Assembly (NCBI GenBank): GCA_036384915.1
Contig: DASVLJ010000073.1
Location: 1-44,862 of the forward strand
Direction of reading: 5' to 3'
Length of the DNA stretch: 44,862 nucleotides
Origin: PKWO01 sp036384915
GTDB taxonomy: Bacteria; Pseudomonadota; Gammaproteobacteria; Burkholderiales; Burkholderiaceae_D
This document shows positions 32,107-39,962 of the stretch, piece by piece. A model generated the notes under the pieces. It ran no database searches. It was not told where the DNA came from and saw only the letters and a program-made list of their open reading frames with translations. Position 1 is the stretch's first letter, and every line of letters starts with the position of its first letter. Position numbers and translations under genes: made by a program.

Positions 32107-33081
32107 ATGAGCAAAGAGATTCGCATTTTGACCGGAACGCATGCCGGCGCCACGCTGCAAATGGCGCCAGGCCTGTGGACGGTCGGGAGCGGCGAAAGCA
32201 CGGACGTGCAGGTCAGCGACTGGACGCATGCCCAGGTAGCGCTGGAAATCGCCGCCGACGGCAGCGTCACCTGCATCACCGCCGGTACCGACGGCCCGGG
32301 CCTGCCCGTGGCCGACCTGCAACCGCTGCGTTTCGGCGACATCGTATTGTGCATCGGCGACGCCGCCGCGGACTGGCCCGAGGATGCCGATCTGCTGGCC
32401 AAGCTCGACGCGCCGGCGGAAGTACCGGAAACGGCGGAACTGGCGGAACTCGGGGAAACGTCGGCAGCCGTACACACGGCGCGTTCGCCGAAGCAGCCCC
32501 GGCGCTGGCTCTTTGCCGGCGGCACGGCCCTGGTCGTGACGGCGGCGAGCGCGGCATTTTTGCCCAGCCAGACAACCCAGGCTACGGTCTTGCCCAGCTC
32601 GGCCACGCTGTTGCAAAAAGTGCGCAACGAGCTGGCCGCCGCCCACCAGGACGAATTGAATGCCCAGCTGGAAGGCGACCGCATCGTCGTCCACGGCATG
32701 GTGCGCGGCCATGGCGACGCCATCGCCGTCAAGGAAATGCTGCGCCGGATCGCGCCCACGAATTCGCTGGTCGACTTTACCGACGTTGCCGACGTCATCG
32801 CCAACATCCAGGATTCGGTGCACGACTCGGCCGTCAAGGTCCGCTATGAAGGCAAGGGCGTATTCAGCGTCAGCGGCGCCGTCCGAAGCGTGGCCGCGGT
32901 GCAAAAAACCGTGAGCCAGGTCGAAGCGGACGTCGGGCCGGGCGTCAAGATCGTGCAGAACGTCACCCTCGCCGCACAGCGTTGGGATGTTGCCGACAGC
33001 GAATCGGCCCTGGTCAGCGGTTCCTTGCAGTACGTTCAAGCGGTGGACGGCAGCAAGCACTTTCCACCATCCCAATACTAA
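32107..33081 (+). CDS. sctD: Inner-membrane ring protein SctD (HrcD/HrpW type)
   Basis: 324 aa from ATG 32107 with AGGAGAATTTCAG upstream; an in-frame ATG at 32026 lacks a ribosome site. An FHA-like cytoplasmic domain (1-120; LTGTHAGATLQMAPGLWTVG) is followed by a membrane helix (about 137-156, WLFAGGTALVVTAASAAFL). Periplasmic ring-building/BON-like domains follow (VRNELAAAHQDELNAQLEGD, VHGMVRGHGDAIAVKEMLRR, VKVRYEGKGVFSVSGAVRSV). With SctJ it forms the inner-membrane ring. hrpD6 and the pilin genes follow. Confidence 0.92.
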   Translation: MSKEIRILTGTHAGATLQMAPGLWTVGSGESTDVQVSDWTHAQVALEIAADGSVTCITAGTDGPGLPVADLQPLRFGDIVLCIGDAAADWPEDADLLAKLDAPAEVPETAELAELGETSAAVHTARSPKQPRRWLFAGGTALVVTAASAAFLPSQTTQATVLPSSATLLQKVRNELAAAHQDELNAQLEGDRIVVHGMVRGHGDAIAVKEMLRRIAPTNSLVDFTDVADVIANIQDSVHDSAVKVRYEGKGVFSVSGAVRSVAAVQKTVSQVEADVGPGVKIVQNVTLAAQRWDVADSESALVSGSLQYVQAVDGSKHFPPSQY

Positions 33082-33093
33082 ACGAGGTTTTTC

Positions 33094-33369
33094 ATGGATC
33101 GCAAAGACGACACGATGAATACGATGCTGCGGCAGCACCTGACGCCCGAAATCCTGGCGGACATGGACGATTTCCAGGCGCTGCTGCAAGACAAGGCCAA
33201 CCAGTCGCGCTGCGCGCTGGTCGGCACCGCCCTGGAGAAAGGCGCCGCGACCTTCAGCAATTGGGCGACCGAAGCCGATGCGGTTACGCGCAAGGAAAAG
33301 CACATGCTGTACACAGGTTTTCTCGCGGCAGCGGATATCTGCCGCACCAATGCAGGCAAGATGTTTTAA
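33094..33369 (+). CDS. hrpD6: HrpD6/HrpX-type small T3SS protein
   Basis: 91 aa, helical, no membrane segment: LTPEILADMDDFQALLQDKA, then FSNWATEADAVTRKEKHM. It lies 12 nt after sctD and just before the pilin genes. This is the place of hrpD6 in Xanthomonas and hrpX in Ralstonia, and of SctE-like pilin cochaperones in animal systems. GAGG precedes the ATG. The sequence is too short and variable for certain family assignment, so the name rests on gene order and size. Confidence 0.75.
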   Translation: MDRKDDTMNTMLRQHLTPEILADMDDFQALLQDKANQSRCALVGTALEKGAATFSNWATEADAVTRKEKHMLYTGFLAAADICRTNAGKMF

Positions 33370-33453
33370 GTAATTTCTAGTTTCATTTTAATCGCTGTTT
33401 GAAGTCGTTCCATTATTGGAATCTCTATTTACACTTTCGAAAGGAGCAACATC

Positions 33454-33660
33454 ATGGCAGGTATTCAAGGCGGCAGCATCATCGCAGCGGCAGGCGCAGA
33501 CTCGGCGGACGCCATCGCCACGTCGCAAACGCTGGCCAACATCAACATGGCCACGCAAAACAAGCTGGCCCAGATCACCAACGAGCAGAACTACAACATG
33601 GCGGCCAACCAGATCGCCGAAAACGGCGGCAAGAACGCCAAGAGCTTGACCCAGGGTTAA
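33454..33660 (+). CDS. hrpE: Putative Hrp pilin (HrpE/HrpY position), copy 1
   Basis: 68 aa: MAGIQGGSIIAAAGADSADA at the start and GGKNAKSLTQG at the end. It is a small, cysteine-free, helical protein with no Sec signal and AAGGAGCAACATC as leader. It follows sctD-hrpD6 and precedes the hpaB-like gene, exactly where hrpE (Xanthomonas) and hrpY (Ralstonia) encode the Hrp pilus subunit. The sequence does not obviously match those pilins, which vary strongly between genera. Its product is identical to copy 2 at 33760. Its module also ends two larger proteins at 7051 and 8303. Confidence 0.8.
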   Translation: MAGIQGGSIIAAAGADSADAIATSQTLANINMATQNKLAQITNEQNYNMAANQIAENGGKNAKSLTQG

Positions 33661-33665
33661 TAAGC

Positions 33666-33698
33666 GGCGGTTGCCGAGGAATGGCCTCGGCAACCGCC
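33666..33698 (+). terminator. Perfect 14-bp hairpin between the two pilin genes
   Basis: GGCGGTTGCCGAGG (33666-33679) pairs perfectly with CCTCGGCAACCGCC (33685-33698) around a 5-nt loop. A T-run comes only about 15 nt later (33715-33720). It probably stabilises or attenuates the mRNA, setting the level of pilin copy 1 above downstream genes. Confidence 0.65.
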
Positions 33699-33759
33699 CC
33701 TCCCCGGACCTTAATTTTTTATTTGCTTTTTCATTTACTTTCAATCAAGGAGAAACATC

Positions 33760-33966
33760 ATGGCAGGTATTCAAGGCGGCAGCATCATCGCAGCAGCAGG
33801 CGCAGACTCGGCAGACGCCATCGCCACGTCGCAAACGCTGGCCAACATCAACATGGCCACGCAAAACAAGCTGGCCCAAATCACCAACGAACAGAACTAC
33901 AACATGGCGGCCAACCAGATCGCCGAAAACGGCGGCAAGAACGCCAAGAGCTTGACCCAGGGCTAA
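33760..33966 (+). CDS. Putative Hrp pilin, copy 2 (identical protein)
   Basis: 68 aa, identical to the product of 33454-33660 at every residue. The DNA differs only at synonymous positions (for example GCGGCA versus GCAGCA, AACGAGCAG versus AACGAACAG). AAGGAGAAACATC precedes the ATG. It ends just before a clear terminator. Duplicated pilin genes raise subunit dosage; silent divergence with perfect protein identity shows purifying selection or gene conversion. Confidence 0.8.
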   Translation: MAGIQGGSIIAAAGADSADAIATSQTLANINMATQNKLAQITNEQNYNMAANQIAENGGKNAKSLTQG

Positions 33967-33994
33967 GCTTCGGCCGATCGCTATTGCAGCACGC

Positions 33995-34034
33995 AATCCG
34001 GAAGGGCCGGTATGCCGACTCTTCCGGATTTTTC
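33995..34034 (+). terminator. Rho-independent terminator after the pilin genes
   Basis: AATCCGGAAG (33995-34004) and CTTCCGGATT (34021-34030) form a 10-bp stem, followed by TTT. It ends the sctD-hrpD6-pilin transcript. The hpaB-like gene downstream therefore relies on readthrough or its own promoter. Confidence 0.8.
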
Positions 34035-34069
34035 ATTGGATGCGCCACCCATTTCCCTAGCCCGTTCCC

Positions 34070-34525
34070 GTGAGCCAAGATCGCTTCAACCACCTGATCC
34101 GCGAACTATGCGACTGCATCGGCATCCCCGACGCGGAGCGGATACTCCAAACCCGCATGCTGGAGGTGGAGGGGTTCGACGTCATGGCCGATTATTTCGA
34201 CAACGACCCGGGCGCGATCTATCTCAATTTCCACTACGGCATCGTCACCGGCGGCAGGACACTCAAGGTATTCCGCCTGCTGCTCGAAGCCAACCTCGTC
34301 ATCTACGCCCAGGACCAGGCCCAGCTCGGCATGGACGAGGCGACCGGCGGCATCGTCCTGATCGTGCGAGTGCCCTTGACCGATGAAGTCAACGGCGAAT
34401 GGCTGGTTGATCTGCTGGGCCACTACGCCGAGCACGGCAAATACTGGCGCGACAACATCTTCAAGACCGAAGACGAAATGTTCGAAAATATTGCGAACGG
34501 CACCTACGTCTGGATTCGCGCGTAG
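34070..34525 (+). CDS. hpaB: HpaB/CesT-family T3SS chaperone
   Basis: 151 aa from GTG 34070; an ATG at 34040 in frame is followed by a stop, so GTG is the only long start, and no strong ribosome site is visible. The sequence fits acidic CesT/HpaB chaperones: FNHLIRELCDCIGIPDAERI, IYLNFHYGIVTGG, RLLLEANLVIYAQDQAQLGM, VDLLGHYAEHGKYWRDNIFK. HpaB binds many effectors and guides them to SctN. The position right after the pilin gene is that of hpaB in Xanthomonas. It may also serve the nearby effector candidates. Confidence 0.8.
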   Translation: MSQDRFNHLIRELCDCIGIPDAERILQTRMLEVEGFDVMADYFDNDPGAIYLNFHYGIVTGGRTLKVFRLLLEANLVIYAQDQAQLGMDEATGGIVLIVRVPLTDEVNGEWLVDLLGHYAEHGKYWRDNIFKTEDEMFENIANGTYVWIRA

Positions 34526-35255
34526 AAGCCCATCCTCGTCCGGCATGGAACAGCTATCACAGAGGACCTGCTCGGGGCGCACACATGTTCATTCAATCGG
34601 CCGACACGGTAGGCGCCGAAGTGGGAAAACGTCGGCAGGCAATTATTGACGACTTTGCAAGAAGAGTTCTGAGGCTTTACCCCGTCATGATGAAAGTCAT
34701 GGTGACGGCAGGCGACTGATCGAGCCCCCGTCGCGCCCTTCCTTCAACATATGCTGCCCCGGGTCTCATGCGATGTCCCCATGGAGAAATTATTCAATGG
34801 GGCGTAAGTTGGAACCACCGAAACTCCCGCCATCTAGACTTCGGTCCCGCCACGAGCGCATCCGGGTCGATCGACTTGCCATCGCCCTGGGAGGTGTCGT
34901 GCCCGTTAGCCGGACGGGCCGCCGATACCATCCGGTTGAAGAGCGCCGGCGCGCTGGTGCGGCTCGTCAAGGAAGCGGAGTTTTCAGCCGACATGCCCCG
35001 GCACCAAGTCGCGTATCCACGAAGACCTCGTCCAGGCGGGACAAAAATGCATGGGCCTGACACGAAATAAGCCACATTGATTAGCTGAAGAAGATTTCGG
35101 CGATACCGGCTTGCGAGCGCCTTTGCAGGCGCCTGAACGGAGGGCCACACCCAAGGCGTCGCCCCAGGCGGCAGACGCAACGGCGGCAAGCGTCGAGCCC
35201 GCCTGACCGCAGCATGACCGCTACTGGCGTACCGCCCCTAACCCGCGTGCGCTGG
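34526..35255. other. Gene-poor region after hpaB
   Basis: I find no convincing gene in these 730 nt. A 44-codon frame at 34585-34719 (MFIQSADTVGAEVGKRRQAI and on) has a poor ribosome site. Longer frames at 34768-35189 on either strand lack family features. In Xanthomonas the translocon gene hrpF follows hpaB, so this may be where it was lost, but no hrpF fragment is recognisable. Confidence 0.4.
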
Positions 35256-37175
35256 TCAGTGCGTCGGAAGGATGACCGCGTGGACGATATGGGTCAAATC
35301 CGATTCGCTGCCGAAACCATCGGCGTCGCCGCGCCCTCTGGCTGGCGGGGCCGCCGTGACCTTGTGCACGTAAAGCCGTGCGTTCGGCGGCAGGATGAGT
35401 TCGGACTCGCCCGGCATGCGAGAGATCGAACCGTTGTCAGGCTCCGAACCCCAGCCCACGAACAAGCCCTTGACGCCCTCGCCGACGGTCAGCTTCAGGT
35501 GCACATTCCCGGTATACATATCGGGGTTGGTCGATGTGGACATGATCGCCGGTTCCTGAAGAACCTTGCCCGCAGCGTTCAGAAGCTGGTCTTTTGCCGC
35601 ACCGGATACATTGATCTTGCGCGAGAGCAGCGTTCCGGCCGGAATTTCCGTGCCGGCCTTGCGAAGCGCGGCATCGAGATGCCTGGCCGTGTCGCTGGGC
35701 TTCCCGGCGCGCAGCGACGAGTTGATCGCTGAATACCCGAGATGGGCGTAGCTGTAGACGGCTTCCCGTTGCGCCGGCGTCAGCTTGGCCATGCCTGCCA
35801 CGGCCTGGGCGGCATAAGCCTGCGTATCGTGGCGGGCGCGCTCGCGCGGCAATATCGGTACCTCTATTCCCTGGCCCGGAGTGCCCAGTTCAAGGAAGCC
35901 CGCGACCCTGGGCGCGTATTTGTCGCCCGGTTTGATTTTTTTTGCCGGGAATTTTTTCTCCAGGCCCTGCAGCGAGGGTTTGGTGTTGCGGACCGGGCGC
36001 TGTGCATCGGCGCACCATGCCCGGATATCGCCCTGCCGTTTGATCAGCTTGGTGGCCAAAGCCTCCCGCTGCTTCGGATCGCCGGGGCCGTGGCGCTCTA
36101 CCAGTTGCCGGATGGCCGAGTTGGATAATTGCAGAACCGGTTTGGCGCTGTTGGCGATGTCTTGCGGGGACATGCCGCCGTAGACCGCGGCCGATGCGGG
36201 GTTCATGTTCGGATCGCGCATGCTGGCCAGCTCACCGACCTTGTTGCCGAATGCCCCTCCCTTGAGGCCGCCCATGGCGCGGAATTCCAACGCGCCGCCG
36301 GGATCGATATGGACAGCCTGGCCATTGTGCATCAGCACGTTGTCATGCGTCAGACCGACCGAATCCCAGTTGGCCAGCCATGCATGCGCCGCAAAACCCT
36401 GCTGCATGTTTTTGACATGCGCCGGGTTGCGCGCATTGAAAGGCTGGGCATCATCCATCCAGCGGGATGCGACGCCCAGGCCGCCTTTGTGCGATTGTCC
36501 CAGGTTGACGAGTTTCAGGTCCGCGGCGGGTGCTCCGGCCGCTCGCAACAGATGCGATGCGAGCACTTCGCTCTTGGCCTGATCGTCATGGCCGTATCCC
36601 TTGACCAGCCACTTTTGTCCGTGCGTATCGACATAAAGCGCACCGGCGGCGGTTCCTCCGGGCTTTGTGCCGACGCAGGTCCAGTCGGACAGGTTCTCCG
36701 GCGCCGCCGTAGCCGATGCGGAAGCCTTGGACTTGCGTCCGAAGCCCATGGCTTTCCACGGGGCAGCAAGGCAAGACAGGCCCGATAGCGCTCCCGTTCC
36801 GGCGTTCTTCCGGCGCGGCTCGGCCGATGCCGGCGGCGAAGAAGCCGCCGGCGTGGAGCTTCCGGGGCGCCCGATCCGGGGGCGCGCATCGCCGGGATGT
36901 TCCGGAATTCGCGCGTTCAGCCGCACCAGCCTCGCGCCACGATCCGGCTGCCCTTGCGAAGACGAAGCGCCGGCCGTGCCCATCGAACCCATGGGCGCCT
37001 GCGCCGCTCGGCCCTTGAAATGGGACAGGCCTTGCAAGGCGCTCGGCACGTCGTGGCGGCTGCGCGGCGCATCGGGGCGGAAATCGGGCGAGGCACGCGG
37101 CGCGCGCTGGACATCCGGCATCGCATCGTTCGGCAACGTGCGTTCGATCGTCGGGGAAAGACTGGAGGTTTTCAT
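35256..37175 (-). CDS. Candidate effector: kinase-like plus mono-ADP-ribosyltransferase domains
   Basis: 639 aa. Residues 1-155 are Pro/Ser/Arg-rich and disordered, as in type III secretion leaders. Residues 160-390 look like a HipA/PI-kinase-type phosphotransferase: QKWLVKGYG (Lys192), NWDSVGLTHDN (269-279), VHIDPGGALEFRAMGG (Asp291), VGELASMRDPNMNP. Residues 455-610 carry the R-S-E signature of arginine-specific ADP-ribosyltransferases: GTLLSRKINV (Arg519), AIMSTSTNP (STS 546-548), GESELILPPNARLYV (Glu590, Glu592). All key ART residues are present, so activity is plausible. A PIP box precedes the gene. The target is presumably a host protein. The two-domain combination is not one I recognise from a named effector. 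Confidence 0.83.
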   Translation of the reverse strand: MKTSSLSPTIERTLPNDAMPDVQRAPRASPDFRPDAPRSRHDVPSALQGLSHFKGRAAQAPMGSMGTAGASSSQGQPDRGARLVRLNARIPEHPGDARPRIGRPGSSTPAASSPPASAEPRRKNAGTGALSGLSCLAAPWKAMGFGRKSKASASATAAPENLSDWTCVGTKPGGTAAGALYVDTHGQKWLVKGYGHDDQAKSEVLASHLLRAAGAPAADLKLVNLGQSHKGGLGVASRWMDDAQPFNARNPAHVKNMQQGFAAHAWLANWDSVGLTHDNVLMHNGQAVHIDPGGALEFRAMGGLKGGAFGNKVGELASMRDPNMNPASAAVYGGMSPQDIANSAKPVLQLSNSAIRQLVERHGPGDPKQREALATKLIKRQGDIRAWCADAQRPVRNTKPSLQGLEKKFPAKKIKPGDKYAPRVAGFLELGTPGQGIEVPILPRERARHDTQAYAAQAVAGMAKLTPAQREAVYSYAHLGYSAINSSLRAGKPSDTARHLDAALRKAGTEIPAGTLLSRKINVSGAAKDQLLNAAGKVLQEPAIMSTSTNPDMYTGNVHLKLTVGEGVKGLFVGWGSEPDNGSISRMPGESELILPPNARLYVHKVTAAPPARGRGDADGFGSESDLTHIVHAVILPTH

Positions 37176-37593
37176 GATCAGGCGCCTGGAGCGTCAAGCC
37201 AACATGGGTAGACGTGATTCTCGGCCGGCACCGTGGAGAAATGATCGGCGCCCCCGAAAAACAAAGCGCGTTAGCGAAATGCTCCGTTCCGAAACCTGCC
37301 GGGAGAACATTAGCCAATCGCCAAACCGAAGGCTGCTTTCGCCGCTAAATCTACCCGACAGGTGTCGGGTCGCCTGCCAGGTAGACTTTTGGTAGGCTCT
37401 ACTCATTGGCGATGGCATGTCATGTGCTTGCAGATAGTCATCCAGCCGCGAACAAATCCACGCTGTCAATTTAACATCTCGACAAGTTCATTGGATCGAT
37501 GACTTGGGCCGGTCGTGGAACAACTTGAGCGAAGGGGCGAATGCAACGCGCAGCCCTCCACCTGGCATCGCAACATGCATTGAACGGCAAGTC
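37176..37593. other. Divergent intergenic region with a palindrome
   Basis: This region holds the PIP promoter of the minus-strand effector gene and the unassigned promoter of the plus-strand DUF1631 gene. A palindrome CCCGACA-GG-TGTCGGG at 37354-37369 lies midway and could be an operator. There is no plus-strand PIP box. Confidence 0.45.
37217..37278 (-). promoter_or_regulatory. PIP box promoter of the kinase/ART effector gene
   Basis: Minus strand TTCGC-N15-TTCGG (37278 to 37254), 31 nt, then GAGAAT (37222 to 37217), which misses YANNRT only at the first base. The ATG (37175) is about 40 nt downstream. Confidence 0.75.
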
Positions 37594-39894
37594 ATGAGTT
37601 CCATTACTATCGAGGACAGCAGCAGTAAGGCCGTGTCCCGCACAGGTTCAAGCCCGGCCGGCAGCATGGCCGGCATGCTTGCGGCCGCATCGGATTCGAT
37701 CGACGCGCAGCTCGAGGACTTTGCCAAGCGGCTCGCCGACGCCTTGGCGCAATTGTCCGAGGTCAGTTCCGACGCGAAGCACGCGAGCCTGACCTTTCAT
37801 TCGTCGAACCTGCTCAAGCGAAACAGCCACGCTTACCAGTCCATGGCCGCCACCGCCGTGAGGAGGGCGCTCAACGAAGAAATCGAATTACTGTGCAATC
37901 CGGCGCCTTCGATGCGCGGCCGGGGCGTCGATGAATTGGCCCTCGTACCCTACGAGGAGCTGGAAAAGCGGCTGCTGCTGAACAAAATGGCAAGCCAGCT
38001 CGAAACCAGGCAGGCCGGACAATTGCGAGCCATACGGCAGCGTGTCGCCCATCTGCTCGGCCGCGACGACATCGCCAGGGACAAGAACCCCTTCCGCCCC
38101 GAAGTGTTCATCTCGGCGCTGAACCATGCCTGGTGCGAATTCAATCCCGACGTCGATACCCATGCGCTGGTGTTGCCGCTTCTGAGGGAAGAGGTGTTTG
38201 TCGATCTCGGGCCGGTCTACGTCAATTTGAACAAGGCCATGGCGGAGCAAGGCGTGCTCCCCGATTTGACCGAATCCTACAGTATCGAAAAAAACGCCGG
38301 CGGCCGTTTTGCCGCCAGGGCGGAGACGCTGCACCAGGCCACCTTGCAGCAGTTGCGGAAAATGCTGACCCCGGACGGCGACGGGCCGGCCGGGGCCGTG
38401 CCCGGCGCGGAAAATCTTGCCGCCGCCGTTCCCCACATTCCCGGCGTACCACTCATTCCCGGCATTCCCATGACTCCGGGCGATCATGGCGCGGCGGGAT
38501 TGCCTGCCCATCCGTCGAGCGGCGCGGCGTTCGCAAGCGGAGCCGCGCCGCAGGCAGACGACATGATGGTGTCGATCCCGGTCCCGAGCGGATTGGCACA
38601 GTTCCTGTCGAACATCGACGCTTCCCATGCCCTGCACCGCGTCGGTACGGCAACGGTGCCGCCGGGCGCCCCGCTCCGGTCCATGCTGGGCAACGTCAAG
38701 GCTGCTGCGCCGCAGGGCAGCCTGTCGCGCGTCGACGAAAGCACCGTCGACTTGATGGCGAATATCTTCAATACGGTATTCCGCGACCAGAATATCCCGC
38801 ACGAAATCAAGAACCTGATCGGCCTGCTCCAATTGCCGGTTCTGCGCTCCGCCCTGCAAGACAAGGAGTTCTTCTTCAAGGAAGAGCATCCGGCGCGCCG
38901 CCTGATCGAACTGCTGTCGAAAACCGGCGTGGGCTGGGACAAGTCGAACGGCCAGGAAGACCCGCTTTACCAGGCCATCAAGCGCAACGTCGACCGCGTG
39001 CACCAGGAATTCGACGCGGAAGGCGATATCTTTTCGCACGCGGTTTCGGATCTGGAGCGCTTCATCGAGCAGGAGGAGCAGCGCGCTTCCAAGCAACTCG
39101 CCACCCCGGTCCGGCGCGCATTGCGGCAAGAGCGGCTGGAAGTGGCCACCGAAGCCGCGCGCCAGGACATCGCCACGCGCATCGACACCGGCGACGTGGT
39201 GGCCTTTGTCGAATCCTTTCTGCAAAACCGGTGGGTGAAAGTCCTGGCCCTGGCATATAGCGTGCAAGAAGCCAAGCCCAAGGCGATCGAAAGCGCGGTC
39301 CAAACGATGGACGACCTGATCTGGAGCGTCAAACCCAAGGCCACGGCCGAAGAGCGCAAGGAACTGGTCGCCAAGCTGCCCCACGTGCTGGCCATGCTCA
39401 ACAAGTGGTTCGACATCGTCAAGCTCGACAACGCCGAGCGGCTGCAATTCCTCTCCGAACTGGCAGAGTGCCACGCCTCCATCGTGCGCGCGCCGCTCGA
39501 CATGACGCCCGAGCGCCGCATTGAAATCGCCGTGGAGGCGGCCAAGGAAGCCGCCGAACGCCGCTTGCAAAAGAAGGAAGAGCAGGCGACGCAGGACGAA
39601 GAAAAACGCTTGGCCGCCGAATACGCGGAAAGCCGCCTTGAAGGTCTTGAGCGCGGCACCTGGTTCGAATTCGATGGCGTGGAAGACGAGGACAAGACGG
39701 TGGTGCAGCTGAAGTGGATCAGCCCCATGAAAAGCCTGTTCATCTTCTCCCCGCGCAGCAAGAGCGGTTCGTTCTCGATGCCGGCTGAAAAATTGGCCAT
39801 GGGGCTAGAACTGGGCAATATTCGCACCATCCAGATCGACGGCTTGATCAATCGCGCCTTGACCGAAGCGCTCGGCCCGGTCGAGGAAGCCTGA
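37594..39894 (+). CDS. DUF1631-family protein
   Basis: 766 aa from ATG 37594 (MSSITIEDSSS); the frame opens at 37504 without a better start. It matches the DUF1631 architecture: an N-terminal helical region; FRPEVFISALNHAWCEF; the core HEIKNLIGLLQLPVLRSALQ with HPARRLIELLSKTGVGWD; then a long Glu/Lys-rich helix (AAKEAAERRLQKKEEQATQD). It ends in a C-terminal beta domain resembling PilZ (GTWFEFDGVEDEDKTVVQLK, LKWISPMKSLFIFSPRSK). The family is common in beta- and gammaproteobacteria; no firm function is known to me. An unusual Pro/Gly-rich insert (IPGVPLIPGIPMTPG) lies around residues 285-300. It sits between two effector candidates without a PIP box, so it may be an ordinary chromosomal gene flanking the island. 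Confidence 0.85.
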   Translation: MSSITIEDSSSKAVSRTGSSPAGSMAGMLAAASDSIDAQLEDFAKRLADALAQLSEVSSDAKHASLTFHSSNLLKRNSHAYQSMAATAVRRALNEEIELLCNPAPSMRGRGVDELALVPYEELEKRLLLNKMASQLETRQAGQLRAIRQRVAHLLGRDDIARDKNPFRPEVFISALNHAWCEFNPDVDTHALVLPLLREEVFVDLGPVYVNLNKAMAEQGVLPDLTESYSIEKNAGGRFAARAETLHQATLQQLRKMLTPDGDGPAGAVPGAENLAAAVPHIPGVPLIPGIPMTPGDHGAAGLPAHPSSGAAFASGAAPQADDMMVSIPVPSGLAQFLSNIDASHALHRVGTATVPPGAPLRSMLGNVKAAAPQGSLSRVDESTVDLMANIFNTVFRDQNIPHEIKNLIGLLQLPVLRSALQDKEFFFKEEHPARRLIELLSKTGVGWDKSNGQEDPLYQAIKRNVDRVHQEFDAEGDIFSHAVSDLERFIEQEEQRASKQLATPVRRALRQERLEVATEAARQDIATRIDTGDVVAFVESFLQNRWVKVLALAYSVQEAKPKAIESAVQTMDDLIWSVKPKATAEERKELVAKLPHVLAMLNKWFDIVKLDNAERLQFLSELAECHASIVRAPLDMTPERRIEIAVEAAKEAAERRLQKKEEQATQDEEKRLAAEYAESRLEGLERGTWFEFDGVEDEDKTVVQLKWISPMKSLFIFSPRSKSGSFSMPAEKLAMGLELGNIRTIQIDGLINRALTEALGPVEEA

Positions 39895-39900
39895 GATTCG

Positions 39901-39931
39901 CCGGGAGGCCGTTTTTCCGAACGCTTCCCGG
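39901..39931. terminator. Possible bidirectional terminator between convergent genes
   Basis: CCGGGA (39901-39906) pairs with TCCCGG (39926-39931) with a TTTTT in the loop region. It lies between the DUF1631 stop and the convergent HopX-family gene. Confidence 0.35.
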
Positions 39932-39962
39932 TCGGACACAATTCCAGGCTGAACAGAACAGG

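Noticed and set aside
34585..34719. 44-aa frame after hpaB
   Set aside because: Weak ribosome site and no recognisable features; mentioned only in the region note.
34768..35189. Overlapping frames of 95-131 codons on both strands
   Set aside because: No known family, poor starts and mutual overlap; not supported as genes.
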